Below are positions 37,668-50,700 of a stretch of DNA of 64,000 nt, one piece after another. Positions within the stretch are counted from its first letter, which is position 1, and each line of letters opens with the position of its first letter. Source of the DNA: Hyaloscypha bicolor E (Eukaryota > Ascomycota > Leotiomycetes > Helotiales > Hyaloscyphaceae); the NCBI RefSeq assembly GCF_002865645.1, contig NW_020194557.1:496001-560000 (forward strand). Reading direction: 5' to 3'. The position numbers and the translations under genes are program-made. Below the pieces are notes generated by a model. It had not been told where the DNA came from. It saw only the letters and a program-made list of their open reading frames with translations, and ran no database searches.

Positions 37668-39334
37668 CTAAACTGAGCTCAAGGCATCCACTAACCCCGA
37701 TGTGGCGCCATCTGCATTGACTCCAAACTTATTTTTCTCGAACAAGATGCGGAGATTCCCGTGCCCAATCCCACACCCGCAGCGACCCATTGCACACATT
37801 TTGAACGTCTTGTCATCCTCACCGGGCTCAAGGGGCTCGAGAGTGATCTTGTGGTTGAAACATATCTCGTTGAGTTCGTCTTTCAGGTCGTCGAGACCTT
37901 CCTGTTTGATGCGCATGTTCAGCCAATCGTAGGCGCCTGAGAAGTATCTGCATGTATTTCAATTTGTATCAGTCTTTCCTCTTCTCTCACTTGAAGGGGA
38001 ATTATGTTTGATAAAAGGTACAGGTAATTTGGTTGTTTGGATGAAAAGGTTACTTTTCTTACGTTAGGATCAGTTGTCCCATATAATCATGGTATCGAGG
38101 CTCTACACATGGATAGATGGCGTCGGTGTGAGCCTCGACCCTCCATGGTGTTCCAAGGAGGCTCGAAATCTTCCTTTCCACTTCAGGTTTCTTGGATTCG
38201 TATTGGCTTTTCACTGTAAACAATGGCGAATAAACGGTTAGTGGCGCCTAACAATACAGCCTCGAGAAGAGAATCAAAGAACCTACTGCTTTGGCGGACA
38301 TTGAAAGGAAGTTTCTGGGCTACCTTCTGCTGCTGCCCACCTGCAGTGGATGTTTTGGACGGGAGGGGCACAGGAGAAGTCCTAACCTGAGTATCCCCGC
38401 GAATTCCTGATACCGTTCCTGATACCGACCCACCAATCGCGTAGAGGAGCCCTTTAGCATATGCAGCGGCTGTAGCAGCAGCGTAGTGATGCCACACGTC
38501 ATTTTTGTGAGCGTCAGCATAGTCGCAGATTCCTCGTATGACGGTAACAGGCAATGTGTTCATGAGGCCTGCTGCTTCCATCTCAACGCAAATTATATTG
38601 TACTTGTCCCTCAATGCGTCCCTGAGCTTCGCATTCTTTATAAGCTTATCTCCCGACGCGATAAGGCCGTAATGAACGACCGGATCTTGAGAGTCTCGGG
38701 GATCACGCGCTATCAACCTGTCGGTGTCGTCTGCTTCGTACAGTTGATCCTTCTCTATACCTGGATGCAGGAACTTCTGGCCATTTGGTCTCGCTCGGAA
38801 AGCGTCAAGATATTGTAGGAAGCTGTAAGAACCGCTGAATGCTGCCTCTGCTTCAATCGTCCCAAGCACACCTCGTAAGCGTCTATCGGTTGGGTAAAGC
38901 CAACTCTTCTTGACAAAGCCGTCCACAGTCTCCTTTCCAAGTTCATAGCCTATGACCCCTTGTTCATCATCGGAATTATCCGCTGGTGCACCGATCACGA
39001 CATCACCAAGGCGGATATCAGGTTCCAAGTGTCGCCCAGGCACTCCAGCTCCAATGCCTACCATCAGGCCATACCGAAGATTTGGAAAACTTTGCCTCAT
39101 CTGAGAAACAAGGCTTGCTGCAGAGACATTGCCGATTGACTTCTTAGGCAAGCCAACTATAACAACATTGTGACCACCAACAGTGCCTGCTATGTAGTCG
39201 TTATCGTCGCCAACCTTCCCAGAGAATGTACCACTGTGCTTTTCATCCAACATAAACATAGCAGCGAGCACTTCAACTTGGAGCGCACATATCCATCCTA
39301 TTGTGTAATCTTCGTATCGGAGCGTAGAAAGCAT
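37668..39334 (-). CDS. nucleoside phosphorylase (PNP_UDP) superfamily domain protein with unrecognised C-terminal domain, 492 aa, three exons
   Basis: Intact gene. Exons on minus are 39334-38287, 38213-38063 and 37947-37668; introns of 73 and 115 bp have GTAGGT...TACAG and GTAAGA...GCAG borders. The joined length of 1479 nt is in frame, with one split codon rebuilt as ATG (Met350). The start is ATG at 39332-39334 (A at -3); the frame upstream has no ATG. Residues about 8-300 form a purine/uridine phosphorylase-type fold: YTIGWICALQVE (10-21), GLMVGIGAGVPG (89-100), YGLIASGDKL (222-231), CVEMEAAG (249-256) and GICDYAD (269-274). The Glu pair and the Asp expected for nucleosidase chemistry are present. 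In fungi this domain usually heads NLR-type proteins with NACHT or ankyrin parts. Here, after a Ser/Gly-rich linker (about 302-345), a 143-residue tail follows, with Cys cluster CAMGRCGCGIGHG (451-463). I do not recognise this tail. Substrate unknown; N-glycosidic bond cleavage in nucleosides or nucleotides is the family expectation. Confidence 0.88.
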
Positions 39335-40099
39335 AGTGTGAGTATGAAGCAATGGAAATAATGTATGCCAAACGTTGATGACTCTCGAATCGTTGAGAAT
39401 TGGAATGATGAGGGCGGCCAAGAAACGACTTGTGTGAGAAAACGACGACCGCGATAGTGACGTAACAGCAGCTTTGGCTCGGGTATAAGTATTTAAATGA
39501 TATCGCGGCTGAAGTGAACGGTTGGAGGACGAAGAGGGTTAGATAACGAATATCACGATACCGTCCTTGAGAGGCAATGAAGTTCCAGGAATGAGGATGC
39601 TGAATATCGGGTACCGGGTTTGGATTGCTTGCGGAGGCGGTGCTTGCAGGAAAGATTATTTGTTCGAAGGAAACAATGAAATATTTATTGACAGGACATG
39701 GGACGCCTTTAGTATAGAATGATCAAGTGAAGCACACTCTGGTGTTGAATGATAGAATTTCAAATGAGAGGTTTTTTTTTTGAAATTCAGGGGCAAGCCT
39801 CAAAACTCCAATTTGACGCCCTGGGGTTACCCCTTTAACTTGGATCTATCATTTGCGACTTGTAACGCGACATAAGTTTCTAAAAAAAGGATTATAGGAT
39901 TTTAATCGCCAATGCAGGGGCCAGTGAGACTGGAGGGTGGTTCTTCGCTAGCGATTTTGGTAGGTACGCTGTCGATGATGGGCGCTTCCGCAGCGCTCCT
40001 GCATAATGAAGTAACCCCCTTACCACCTCATCCCCTTAAACTAATGGTCTCGACGAGCGCCTCCTCGTGCCGCGCGCTCCTCAGGGTGAAGGAGGTAGC
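39335..40099. other. upstream region of the PNP-domain gene
   Basis: No supported gene. On the minus strand a TTTAAATA/ACTTATA stretch (39484-39498), about 150 bp before the ATG, could serve as a TATA element. 39771-39783 is a T-run. GGGGTTACCCC (about 39823) is a short perfect palindrome. Function of these is unproven. Confidence 0.3.
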
Positions 40100-40186
40100 C
40101 GATGGTCAGACCTGGACGAGCAGTGCTGGCATACTCGGCCCGCAATACGCACGCGGTGGAACATGGTCTGGCCCAGAGTCAAGTAG
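40100..40186 (+). pseudogene. Myb/SANT-like domain remnant, copy 2 (internally deleted)
   Basis: Reads RWSDLDEQCWHTRPAIRTRW then NMVWPRVK-stop. Compared with copies 1 and 3, the middle of the domain (the Y-K-K...F-P-G-R-T part) is missing. The start and the R-T-R-W-N-M end are kept, as is the stop position. Same strand as the other two copies. Confidence 0.55.
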
Positions 40187-40768
40187 CTTCCCTCCGCAAA
40201 TGGACAGCAAGCAGCTCGACCCCTTTGCGAGCCGAGAAACTAGCTGAGCGTTCAACTGGTGATATGTGGGAATTGTACAATTTCCGAAACTTTGGCTCCT
40301 TCGAATATCTGTGCTTGCGGGGGTGTCAGTGGGGGTGGAAGCTGTGGACATCGGACGAGGGAACGGGGAGGGGGAAGGGAGGCAATGTCTTGGATCAAAA
40401 ACAACTAAGGTTACGGGGTTAACCATACAATTAGTCATTTTGCTTCATAGATATCATTGTATCATACAGATTTCCCCGAAACTTTTTCAGCAAACAAATG
40501 CTCCCAGTCCTCGCCTCGCCTATGTATTTACCTCCTCCGATCACTTTGAAAGCATTCCCATCTTCAAACAGCGTCTTGAGACTGGTATAGCTCTACGGGC
40601 TGAGCCCCTTTCTTTGGGGTTTAATGCTTTCCCGTCGATCCTCTGAGACAGTGGAGTATCAGGGTTAACGGCTCGCGAACCAACACGGCTTGATTGATTG
40701 TCAGCTTCCTCTAGCATAGATGCAGTATCATGACTTGATTGGTCGGAAGAGATACGAGTAAGCAGAGC
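40187..40768. other. island spacer, no supported gene
   Basis: A minus-strand open stretch near 40430-40590 (text such as LFEDGNAFKVIGGGKYIGE, after a possible GTAG acceptor) could be a stray exon, but 50 codons may be chance at this composition. Nothing else recognised. Confidence 0.3.
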
Positions 40769-40860
40769 CGATGGTCAGTCCTGTACGAGCAGCGCTTGCG
40801 GGCATACAAGAAAGAGGATTGGATCTTCCGTCAATTCCCCGGAAGGACCAACGCCGCAAT
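40769..40860 (+). pseudogene. Myb/SANT-like domain remnant, copy 3 (3'-truncated)
   Basis: Preceded in frame by GRDTSKQS (compare GRSSTSKHS before copy 1), it reads RWSVLYEQRLRAYKKEDWI and FRQFPGRTNAAI, then homology ends. The segment before DWI is a few residues shorter than in copy 1. The frame continues briefly but no longer resembles copies 1 and 2. Confidence 0.55.
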
Positions 40861-41365
40861 ACTTCTCCCTATCCTTTAAGCCAAGCACAGTCTGAATTCT
40901 ATCTCAGACATTCAGCAACTCCGATCAGTGACGAGCACCACCATGCGTCACGAGCATGCGTCGTGGAAACGGGGGCACCAAGACATGCATACAGCAGCGA
41001 GACCCACTATTCCGTGAACACCGGTGACAATCACACATAACACATACGATACAAGCGACGAGGACCCACGACCTGCAAGCGACGAAAGCCACGCGCAGGT
41101 ATGGAAGGCCGTAAGGATCACTTGTCCAAGCAAACTTTTCGACTTTCGACTTACGGCTCGGCACGTGATCACCTTACCAAAAATTTGCCCGTAACCAAAA
41201 TACCTTATTCTACGTGCGCAACCACACCTAACTCAAGTCCCTTTGTTATTATTTATTATAAGACTTGTGCGCGTAATCAAATTATGTTTCTAAGTATAAA
41301 TAATTTATAATATAATTAACTATAATATTTCTGAATTATTCTCGTGAGGTTATACTAGCCCAATT
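40861..41365. other. right edge of gene island
   Basis: Balanced composition until about 41270, then AT-rich. No gene supported. An inverted-repeat-like pair (GTAAGGATCAC near 41110 and GTGATCACCTTAC near 41166) encloses about 50 bp. Confidence 0.4.
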
Positions 41366-41577
41366 ATAATAGCGGGATTAATGCAATAATCGAAGGCTCA
41401 AAGTTCAAAGAATCTCATGTATTGAAAATACTAAGTTAGGGAATAAAGTAGAGAGGGATACCTTGACCTTTTAGTATTGTCCCGCCCAAGCATTCCGGCT
41501 TAGCTTCGTTTTGCACCTATTTCCGATATCCTATTCTTGGCAAATTATACTATTATATTAGCCATTATATTACCTGC
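41366..41577 (+). repeat. dispersed 0.2 kb repeat, copy 2
   Basis: Same orientation as 26128-26335 and less mutated: CCCGCCCAAGCATTCCGG here versus CCGCCCAAGTATTCTGG there. Marks the boundary between the gene island and Copia-3. Confidence 0.75.
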
Positions 41578-43228
41578 CTTTAAAGAAAAGTCTAAATGCC
41601 CTCATTTAGGAAATTATTCAGGTATAAAGATAAAAGAATAAAACTATAATTATTAACCTAATTTTGTCTAATTCTAGTAGCTTATTTAAAGTCGAAATAT
41701 AGTTTTAACTTTATTAAAATAATTCAGTTTCTAGTATATTCTGGCTAATTCTTATTATTTATTACTTGTAATATACTTATATTTATATTAATAATATAGT
41801 TTAAAAGTACTATATAGGCTATAATTAATATTAGAACTATTATTACCGGGTATTTTTTTTAAATAGAAATAGTAATTCAAGTTTATTTATTAAAATAAGC
41901 TTTAATATAATAGCTTATTTACTTTTTTTTTACTTGAAATAATAAAGCTTTATTTAATTAGTTTTCGGGCTTTTTCGAGCTTAATCTAAATAACTCATAT
42001 ATTAAGGCCAAATATTAAAGCTATTCTATTATTAAATTTCCGGGCTTTAAACTTTAAGATCTTTTTCTTATAAAAGCTTTTAAGAGGCTTTTTAATTTAG
42101 CTAATAATATTATATACTAACTTATTAATATTTATAAGATATTTATTTTTTGCTTTAGATTTTAGAATTATTTACTAGCTTTTAGTTTTAGACTAGTACT
42201 TTTTATAATAATTATTACTTAATATCTTATATTTCTTAATTATAATAAGTTTCTTAATACTAGTTTAATTAATCTTATTATTATTAGATTTCTTTTTATT
42301 ATTAAATTTCTCTTTATTAAATTTCTTATTACTTTCTAATATTTTATATTTCTTAAATATATTATTTTTATTTTTATTAACTTTTTTAATACCTAAATTA
42401 ATAAAATTAATATATTAATATTTCTTATTAATATTATTTATTTTACTTATTATTATTAGTAGCCAAATTTTTTACTTTATTATTTTTAAAAGTAATATAA
42501 GCTATATTTTATATATTAATTTATTTTTAAATAAAAGAATTATTATTTCTATTTATAAAAGTAATTTAATTAATAATTATATTATAAATAATTATAATTA
42601 CTAAATTTGAAATATTAATATTATTAGGTCTTATAAAGTTATTAATAACCTTAAAATCTATTTGAAATATAATATTCTTATTAATTTCCTTAATTTCGGC
42701 TATAATAATAAAATAAATATATTAAATTAGGCTATAATACTATTTTATAATTCTAATAGAATTATAAGCTTTTATAAGAATAATTTTAACCTTGGTTTCT
42801 ATAATATTTATAAGCTAAGTAAACTTTTTATTAATAAACTGCTTTCTAGTATTTACTATAATTTAATTAAAAGAACTTAAATAAATATTAATCTAATACT
42901 ATTTTAAAATATCCCAAGTATATAATATACTAATATTTTAAAGCTATTAGCTAGTTTAATATCGAGTGCCTTTATTAATAATATAAAATATAAGCTTATT
43001 AAAAATATAGAAAATATTAATAATAATAAAGTAATTAAAGCTAATATTATTTCTTAAATTAAACTTAAATTAAACTTAAATTATTTTAGTAATTATTCCA
43101 ATTTCTAGTATTATTTATAGTATTTTATAAGATACTTAAAAGCTTTTATATTAATATTATAGCCTATTTATTCTAGTATATTTTGAAGATTATTAATAAA
43201 TAAATAATTAAAATAATAATATAAATAT

Positions 43229-43489
43229 TATTATAAGTATAAGATCTAGGGCCTAGAAGATATAATTAGACTATTTCTATTTTAATAATTTAAAGCTAAA
43301 GAGAGAAGAAGATCTCAAAGAAGCCTCGGATCTAAATAATTACAAGCTATATACGGGCCCATATACTAGCTTAAGCTCGGGGTCACGTGCAATAATCAGG
43401 TAACTACAGATACCTTACTTAGATACCAGATAACCTCTCTAGCTCTAGTCTAACCCCTACTAGTATTATATATTATAATAACCATAATA
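43229..43489 (-). repeat. Gypsy-C LTR (left; 3' LTR of the element)
   Basis: 261 bp. Retains CA/CG words such as GGTCACGTGC that are TA-converted in the right copy (GGTTATATAT). Confidence 0.88.
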
Positions 43490-46400
43490 TTACTCCCTTT
43501 TTTAAAGTAAGCTTATCTCCAAGCTTCGAAAGTTCTTATTAAATTTCCAAGTTACAGGTTATATATTAAAGGCTAGTATCTTTTACACGTGACTTTAAAG
43601 GATTTCTATTCATATTATATAGTTCCGGTAATATATTATTCTTAGTATAGTTTAACTAATAAGAGAGATTCTGGGGCAGTTCTAGCTATTCGGAGTTCTT
43701 ATTATAGAAGCTCTAAAGAGCTAGGGCACTATTACTTAATAAGGAAGCAGGATATTACTCCGGATCTGGGTCCTATTCTTTCTACTAAACTCGGTACTTT
43801 AGCTTCCTATAAAATAGTTTTACTACTTATATCTCTTGAATTTTATACTCCGTTTCCCGGTTTTATAGTTCTAATAATAGAGGCTCCGGATTTACTTATT
43901 CGGAAAAGAAGTTATCTAAATCTTTATATAGCTTCTCTATATAAAATACCGGATATATTCTTATTAATTTCGGAAGCTTAAGCCTAAAGAAATATCTTAC
44001 TTATTCTAAGATTTTATATAGTTCTTCTATTTAGTAAGCTAGCTTATGGCTTAAATAATTATTCTTCTAGTACTTAGTAATAATTTATATCTTATTTCCT
44101 ATTTTAAAGTTTACTAGTTAATAGTACTTATTAGCTTAAGTAATATAATATTCTTATACTTATATTATATTTTCCTATATCTTTTACTATAATTTATAAA
44201 GCCATATTACTAGAGCCTTTGCCTCCTATCTATTTAGCTCTTCTTTTAAGGTACCTAATTATATTTAGGTTTCCTAGTTAAATAATATCCGTAATTTATA
44301 GCCCTTTTTTATAAAAAACAGGAATTAGCCTATAATCTCGTAAACCAGAGCTATTTACTAGTAGTTAATTATTACTATTTATTTATTCTAATTATCCTAA
44401 TAGTAATTCATATAGAAATATAGCTATTAGTTAAAGTACTAGTTAATAATCTCTATCTAGCTATTAGTTTAGGAATAATTAGTAGTTAATAACTTGAACT
44501 TTATACTAATATATTTATAGAACTTACTTTAGAAATCTAATATAAACTAGAGGCCTTAATTAGATACTATAGTCTCTAGAATACTAACTTAGTAAACTAT
44601 ATAAGTAAGAAATAGAAGTACTAACTCTTTAGCTATTATTATATCTCGAATAGGAATTATAATAGGGTACTTATCTAGGTAATTAATAAAGATTACTACT
44701 ATATTATATTTATTTCTATTCTTTAGGCATTTCTTAAAATCTACTAATATATATTACTAGGGGTAATTAGGAACTAGTAATAAATACAAGAGCTTTAGCT
44801 TCTTATTTTTAGGAATATGAGATTATTAGTAAGTATAGTAATTATTCTTATACTAATTAATATCTATATCTTGGCCTAACTAGTAATAGCAGGCCTAAAG
44901 AAGCTATTAAAGCTTGGCTTATCCTAGATATCTTATTAGGGGCTATATATATATCTCCTAAATAAGAGTAATATATAAGAATATCTCGGATATTATTATA
45001 TTATTAGATATAAATAGTTTACTATATTATAAAAAAAGGCCGTTTTATAATATCCAAGTACTTTCTTTCTTATTTCTTGCTTTATCTTATAGCTCTCCTA
45101 ACTCTAGTAACTCTCGGTTCTTACTTAATAGCTTATTTACTAGCTAGATATTATTATATTAGGTTTCTTCCTAAGCCGGGCTTATAAAGGCCTTAATTAG
45201 GGCTAACTAGAGATCCTATATAATATTATTATTAATCTTTTATTATAAGAGGAGAATTTAGGTCTAATAGGCTACTATTACTTTATTCTAGATAATTATA
45301 TTCTTATATTTCTTATTTAGGGTATCTGCTTATTTATTTAACTTACTTACTTAATATATAAGCTTAAAATAATAATAAGAAAAATACTTTACTTAGTAAA
45401 CTTATCTTACTAAGAGCTTTTTTATAATTATAAAGTACTCGAGAGCTTAGTAGTTTAAATAAATTATAAAGAGTACCTTCTATAGATCTTTTAGTTCCGC
45501 TTATTATTTAATTAAGAAAAGAATAATAATAAGTATCTCTTTATTATAAATATTATAATTTAGCTCTACTAACTATATAGTTTTAAAAAAGAATACTATT
45601 AGGTACTAGAGTTTATCTAGGGATCTTATTATAAGAGAATACTAGCTATAACTCTATTTAATATATTTGTTTTAATTATAATAAGGAAGTTCGAATTATA
45701 GTAATATAGAATTAATACTAAGAATATAGCTTATTTTAGCTTAATAAAACATTTTTAATACTAATCTATTTACTTAAACGAAACTCCCTTATATATTAGA
45801 GCTATTAGAGGCTTTACTATATAGCTATATTCCGTAATAAAATACTAATAAAAGTTATAAAAACCTAGAAAGTCTTATATTTCTTTAATTATCTTTAGTA
45901 ATTACTAGTTCTTAATAATTACTATCTTATCTGAATTTACTTTAATATTTCTAGTAAAAATAATAAAGCCTAAATACTTTATATAAATAATCTTAAACTC
46001 TAATTTCTTAATATTTACTTAGAGGCTAGTATCCTATAATTACTAAAAAAACCTTTTATATATAGTTTTTATATTCTAGGGAATTATTTAAATAAATCAG
46101 GATATTATTTAAGTAAGCTATATAAAAGATATTAAAGTAATTAAAGAAAATATTATTTATATATCTCTAATATATAATAGGGCTATTAGTTAGGCCTTCC
46201 TAAAGAACTTTATACTTATAGGTCCTATATCTCGTATAGAATATTATAAGTTCTTCTAATTCTGGGTTTATTTAGATCTAATAAAATACTTACTAAATAT
46301 CTAGCTTTATATAAACCTTGGCTTAAGCTAGCTATATAAGAATCTTATAAATAAAAGAAAAGAAAAAAAATTCTTTTATATTAAGTTATTTAGCTTATAA

Positions 46401-47543
46401 TAGTTAATATAGAATTAGAAAGCTCTATTAGCCTTCTTTATAAAAAAGATTAGAAATATAAAAGAAAACTAGCTTGGCTTAATAAAGCCTTATTAAAGGT
46501 TCTCTTTAAGGAAATATTTAATCTCTTATAGCTTATAAATTAACTATTAATAAAGCAGGAAATATTCTAGGCTTTCTAGGCCTTTGAAATTATTAATCTA
46601 AATCTTATAATTATATAATTAATATAAAAATAAGATATTTAATACTTTTTTTAAAAAGATATTTATAAAATCCTTAAGCTTCTTTAATAAAACTCTTATA
46701 AGCTACTATAGCTCCGTTTCTTCTAGCTATTATTTACCCGGAATAAACTTATTCTCTTACTATAATTCTAGCTCTTTATTAATCTCGAAAAATAATATTA
46801 TAAAAAAAAGATTCTTCTTTTTCTATAAGTTTATCTAGAAAGTAGCTAGCGAGATATTTATAATATTAATTATAGGCCTTAATTAGCTCTTATGGCTTTT
46901 CTTTAGATAATATAATTTTAATATTTCTGTCTCTAGTTTAGAAGAAACTTCTATATTTCCTAAGGCTACTTATATTTCTCTATAGTATTAAGCTTAATTC
47001 TTTTATTATATATAGCTTTCTGAGCCCGGATTAGGAAAAGAATAAGAGAATTTCTTCTTTATAAGCTAAGGTCTCTAGAACTTATCTATAGCTATAGTTT
47101 TATTTCTTCTATTTATATCTTTTTAATACTAGTTACTTTTTCCAGGTTCTAAGTTCTTATATATAATAATTAGAACCTTATTTTAATTCTTTTTTCTAGG
47201 CTAATTATCTGGCCAGATTAATCTTCTATTCTTATAATTAATTAGAATACTAGTATTTATAAATTACTATTATCCTAAAATTATATTATATTTTCCTAGT
47301 CCTATAACTAGTATAAGTACTAGAACCTTTTATTTATTAATTAAGAATATAAGCTTAATATAATAAGTAATAAGTGCGGCCTACTTACTATTAAATCCTT
47401 TTATATTATAGGGTAATACTAATTAAATAAGCTTAATATCTAGAAATTATTTAATTATTCTTATAAACTTAGAATTAATAAAAGTACATTTATTTACTCT
47501 AATATTAATAAGAAAAGAAGTCTTAATACCTAATCTATTATTA
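43490..47543 (-). pseudogene. Gypsy-C pol remnant
   Basis: Minus-strand pol with RT box at 46082-46123. Integrase should lie to the left of it (about 43500-45500). Many stops. The remaining 5' part (gag side) is 54512-56057. Confidence 0.65.
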
Positions 47544-47548
47544 CTAAT

Positions 47549-47719
47549 TAATGCACGTAAAGATTACAGAGTAGGGAGTTGCATTAGATAGTAAAAGAGT
47601 TTATTAAACTAACTAGAAAAGAGCTTAAGTAAAGTATAAAGCTTCAGGAAGTGAGTACACAGATCCTGACTAAGCAGAGCAATTGCACTAGCCCCAATTC
47701 AGTAATTCTCACTATAATA
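47549..47719 (-). repeat. Copia-D LTR (left; 3' LTR of the element)
   Basis: 171 bp. Nearly free of RIP-type change: TGCACGTAAAG and GGGAGTTGCATT are kept. Confidence 0.88.
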
Positions 47720-50700
47720 TACCCCCCAGGAAGGCATAATACCGTATTCTACCTATTTTACCTAATTAGAGAGCTTTAAAATAGCAAAATTCGTCTAATA
47801 TATAGGTTTTATAGAGCCGCATTAATATTCCGATCCAAATAGGCTTAGTATATATTATTTCCCCAGATTACCGAATTCCAGGGGACCCCTATATAAACCC
47901 CCCCTTTTTACTAACTCCAGAGCCTCTAATTAAATACTCTTCTTTAATATCCTTCCAGAGATTCCTTCCTAAGCTTCCGATTATTACAAATATGGCTTTT
48001 ACCTCTTCTCGCACTACTATTAAGTTAATTCCGGCTCGTAAATCCAAGGTATTTTTAACCCAAAACATATTCTTGCTTTACCTTTTACTAACTTTAGATA
48101 GTATTAAGTAGCTTGCAAGTCCGCCGTAAGTATAGCTCTTGACTATTAATATAAAGCTTACTTTTAATAGAGTATTAAGGTTCAGATTCCTATAGTATCT
48201 TCTAATACTTCTAGTACCTCTTTATTAAAGATAAAGAAGTCTATACCAAAGCCTTACACTTCTCGTCCTACTTATACTAGTCTTAGAAAGATTCCTTATA
48301 TAGATTATTATAAGTTCTCTATACTATTCCAAAGCTCGTTTTGACTTAATATAGTCTTATCCGCTCTAAAGGGCAAGAGTAATAGTTCTTGCTATAATAC
48401 TATTAGCCAAGGTTCTCATTACTAGAAATATACTTCTGGTTATTCTTATTTAGCTATTCCAATCTCTTATATCCCTATTATATAGCTCTTTCTTACAGAA
48501 CTTCCGATTACCAAAGATATTATAAGCTCTCTTTTCTTAATTCTCTTTTATAAATTCTAACTATTTTAAAGTATTTATCTGCTCTTAGGCACTCTATTTA
48601 TACTATACTTAAGATTATCAAATCTAATAAAGAGAATAGTAGTAAGAGCTCTTCTACTAAGGTTCAAGAGACTATTAAGAGAAATGAGAAGTAGTCCAAT
48701 CAGGTAAAAGGCCTTCTATATAAGCTTATTAATACTATAGTAAAGTGCTTTTAGATCTCCTGCTATTAGCTCTCAAGCTCTATTATTTTAATAGATTTTA
48801 TAAATAAAAGGCACAAATAAAAGCCTCTTTTTATATTATTTAATTATTTTAATCTTTATTCTAATATCCTAAAGATTTAATAAAGCTCTAAAGTTCTCGA
48901 ATTTAAATCGGGATAGATTTTTCATAAGTCCGTCTACGGGTATATTACTCATTTAAAAATATATAACTTGAAATATGCCTTTACTATACTCTTAATATAG
49001 CCATATATTCTAGATATTAATATAACGGAGCTTTATAGTAATTCTTTTATTCTCTCTAATAATTAGTTAAATAGTCTACTTATTATTATAAAATATAGTC
49101 CAGAGCTCTCCAAGATCTAAGTATAAATCTCTAAATAGCCTCTAGAGAGCCATAGTCTCCTTTGCTATATAAGCGACTTTATATATTTCTAATTTAGTTA
49201 AAGAGATAGTTATAGAGCTCTATTAAGCAGCTTTCTATAATATTAAACCTCCAAATAAGGAAATCATATACCTATAGCTTAATTATTATATATTCAGGTC
49301 ATTTATATATAAAGCATTAGATATAATCTATAGCTATATCTCTCTATATTCCCCATTATACTAAATTACTAGAAACCGGGTTCTAAACAGGTATTAGAAA
49401 GCCTAATCTATAGCTATAAAGTACTCTAGAGCAGGATTTGTTAAGAACTAAAAGAATACTAAAGCGGCAAAAGCTATATCTAGCCTAATTATAATTATAG
49501 TATAAAGCAATAATCTAATCTTCTCCTAATACGCCTTAATTTAATATAAATAAGCTTGACTACTATATTTCCGAAGATTAATTCCAGGTAATAAAGTACT
49601 AGGGCACTTCCTATCTACTACCCTAAACTTCTTAGTAATCTTCTTAATATAGGTATTATAAACTAGCCAGAGCTTTTTAGCCTTCCGATCTCTAATTATA
49701 TAAATCCCTAGAAATTACTCTATATCTCATATATTATAAAGCTCGTAAACTATCTTAATCTGAGTAATAATTAATTAAGTATATACTTTATTATTCTTAT
49801 AGTAAAGTACTTAAAAGTCATTTATATAGAATATAATAAAGACCTTATAATCTATATCCATATAAATACAGGGCTCTTTATTAAGTCTAGAGAGTCTAAT
49901 TCTCTTGAGAATATCTATCTAGTATTTATACTATAAAACAGGAAAGTCTTATAGCCTATATAGAGCTTGATCTACCTCTACTATATATCCTAGTACCTTG
50001 AAACCGTCTAGTAGCTTATATACTACTATAGGCCTATTAGAATCTCTTTCCATATTAATAAATACATTTATAATATCGAATTACTTTATTTCCAGATTAA
50101 AATAAGCCATAATTATACTAGCTACTTAAAAAGACCTTACTACAAGTATAGTAATATATATAAACAGGAGTAATATCTCTTTTTAGAGATCTCTACAAAT
50201 TACTAGCCTTAAGTAATACCAAGTAATATATCTATTAGAATCAATTTTATACGTAAATATCTATTTCAAAGGAATCGGAAATATACTTGCTTTATTACTA
50301 GAAATAATCCTCTAGTAATTTCGAGCTTTAAAGTTATTAATCTCTAGTTTAGTATCCGATTTAAAGTACTTCCTAGCTAGGTACTTCTCCAGATTATTCT
50401 ATATCTTTAGAGCCTTCAGAAAATCATTAATATGAATTTTTCTCATTATTATATTACCCAGAGCACTCTACTCTGGATATGCTCTTAATTAAACTACTAC
50501 CGTAATTACGGTATATATAGTCTTATAATCAAATCCCTTCTTATAATCCTCTAGCTAATTAGGCCAGAGAAACCCTAAAAGAGATTCTAAATAATTAATC
50601 TAATTCAATTTATCTATTATTTATAGTAGTATACTTACTATAGTAATTATACTATTACTAGCTCTACCTGGATCTCTATCCTAATTATTTCCCTTATATA

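Noticed and set aside
39335..39421. 29 extra N-terminal codons for the PNP-domain protein
   Set aside because: The open frame there begins with TTG, not ATG; the first ATG (39334) fits the normal start of this domain family.
39912..41310. Several 60-126 codon frames on both strands
   Set aside because: Mutually overlapping, no recognisable domain, expected by chance at this composition; only the short Myb-like segments are supported.
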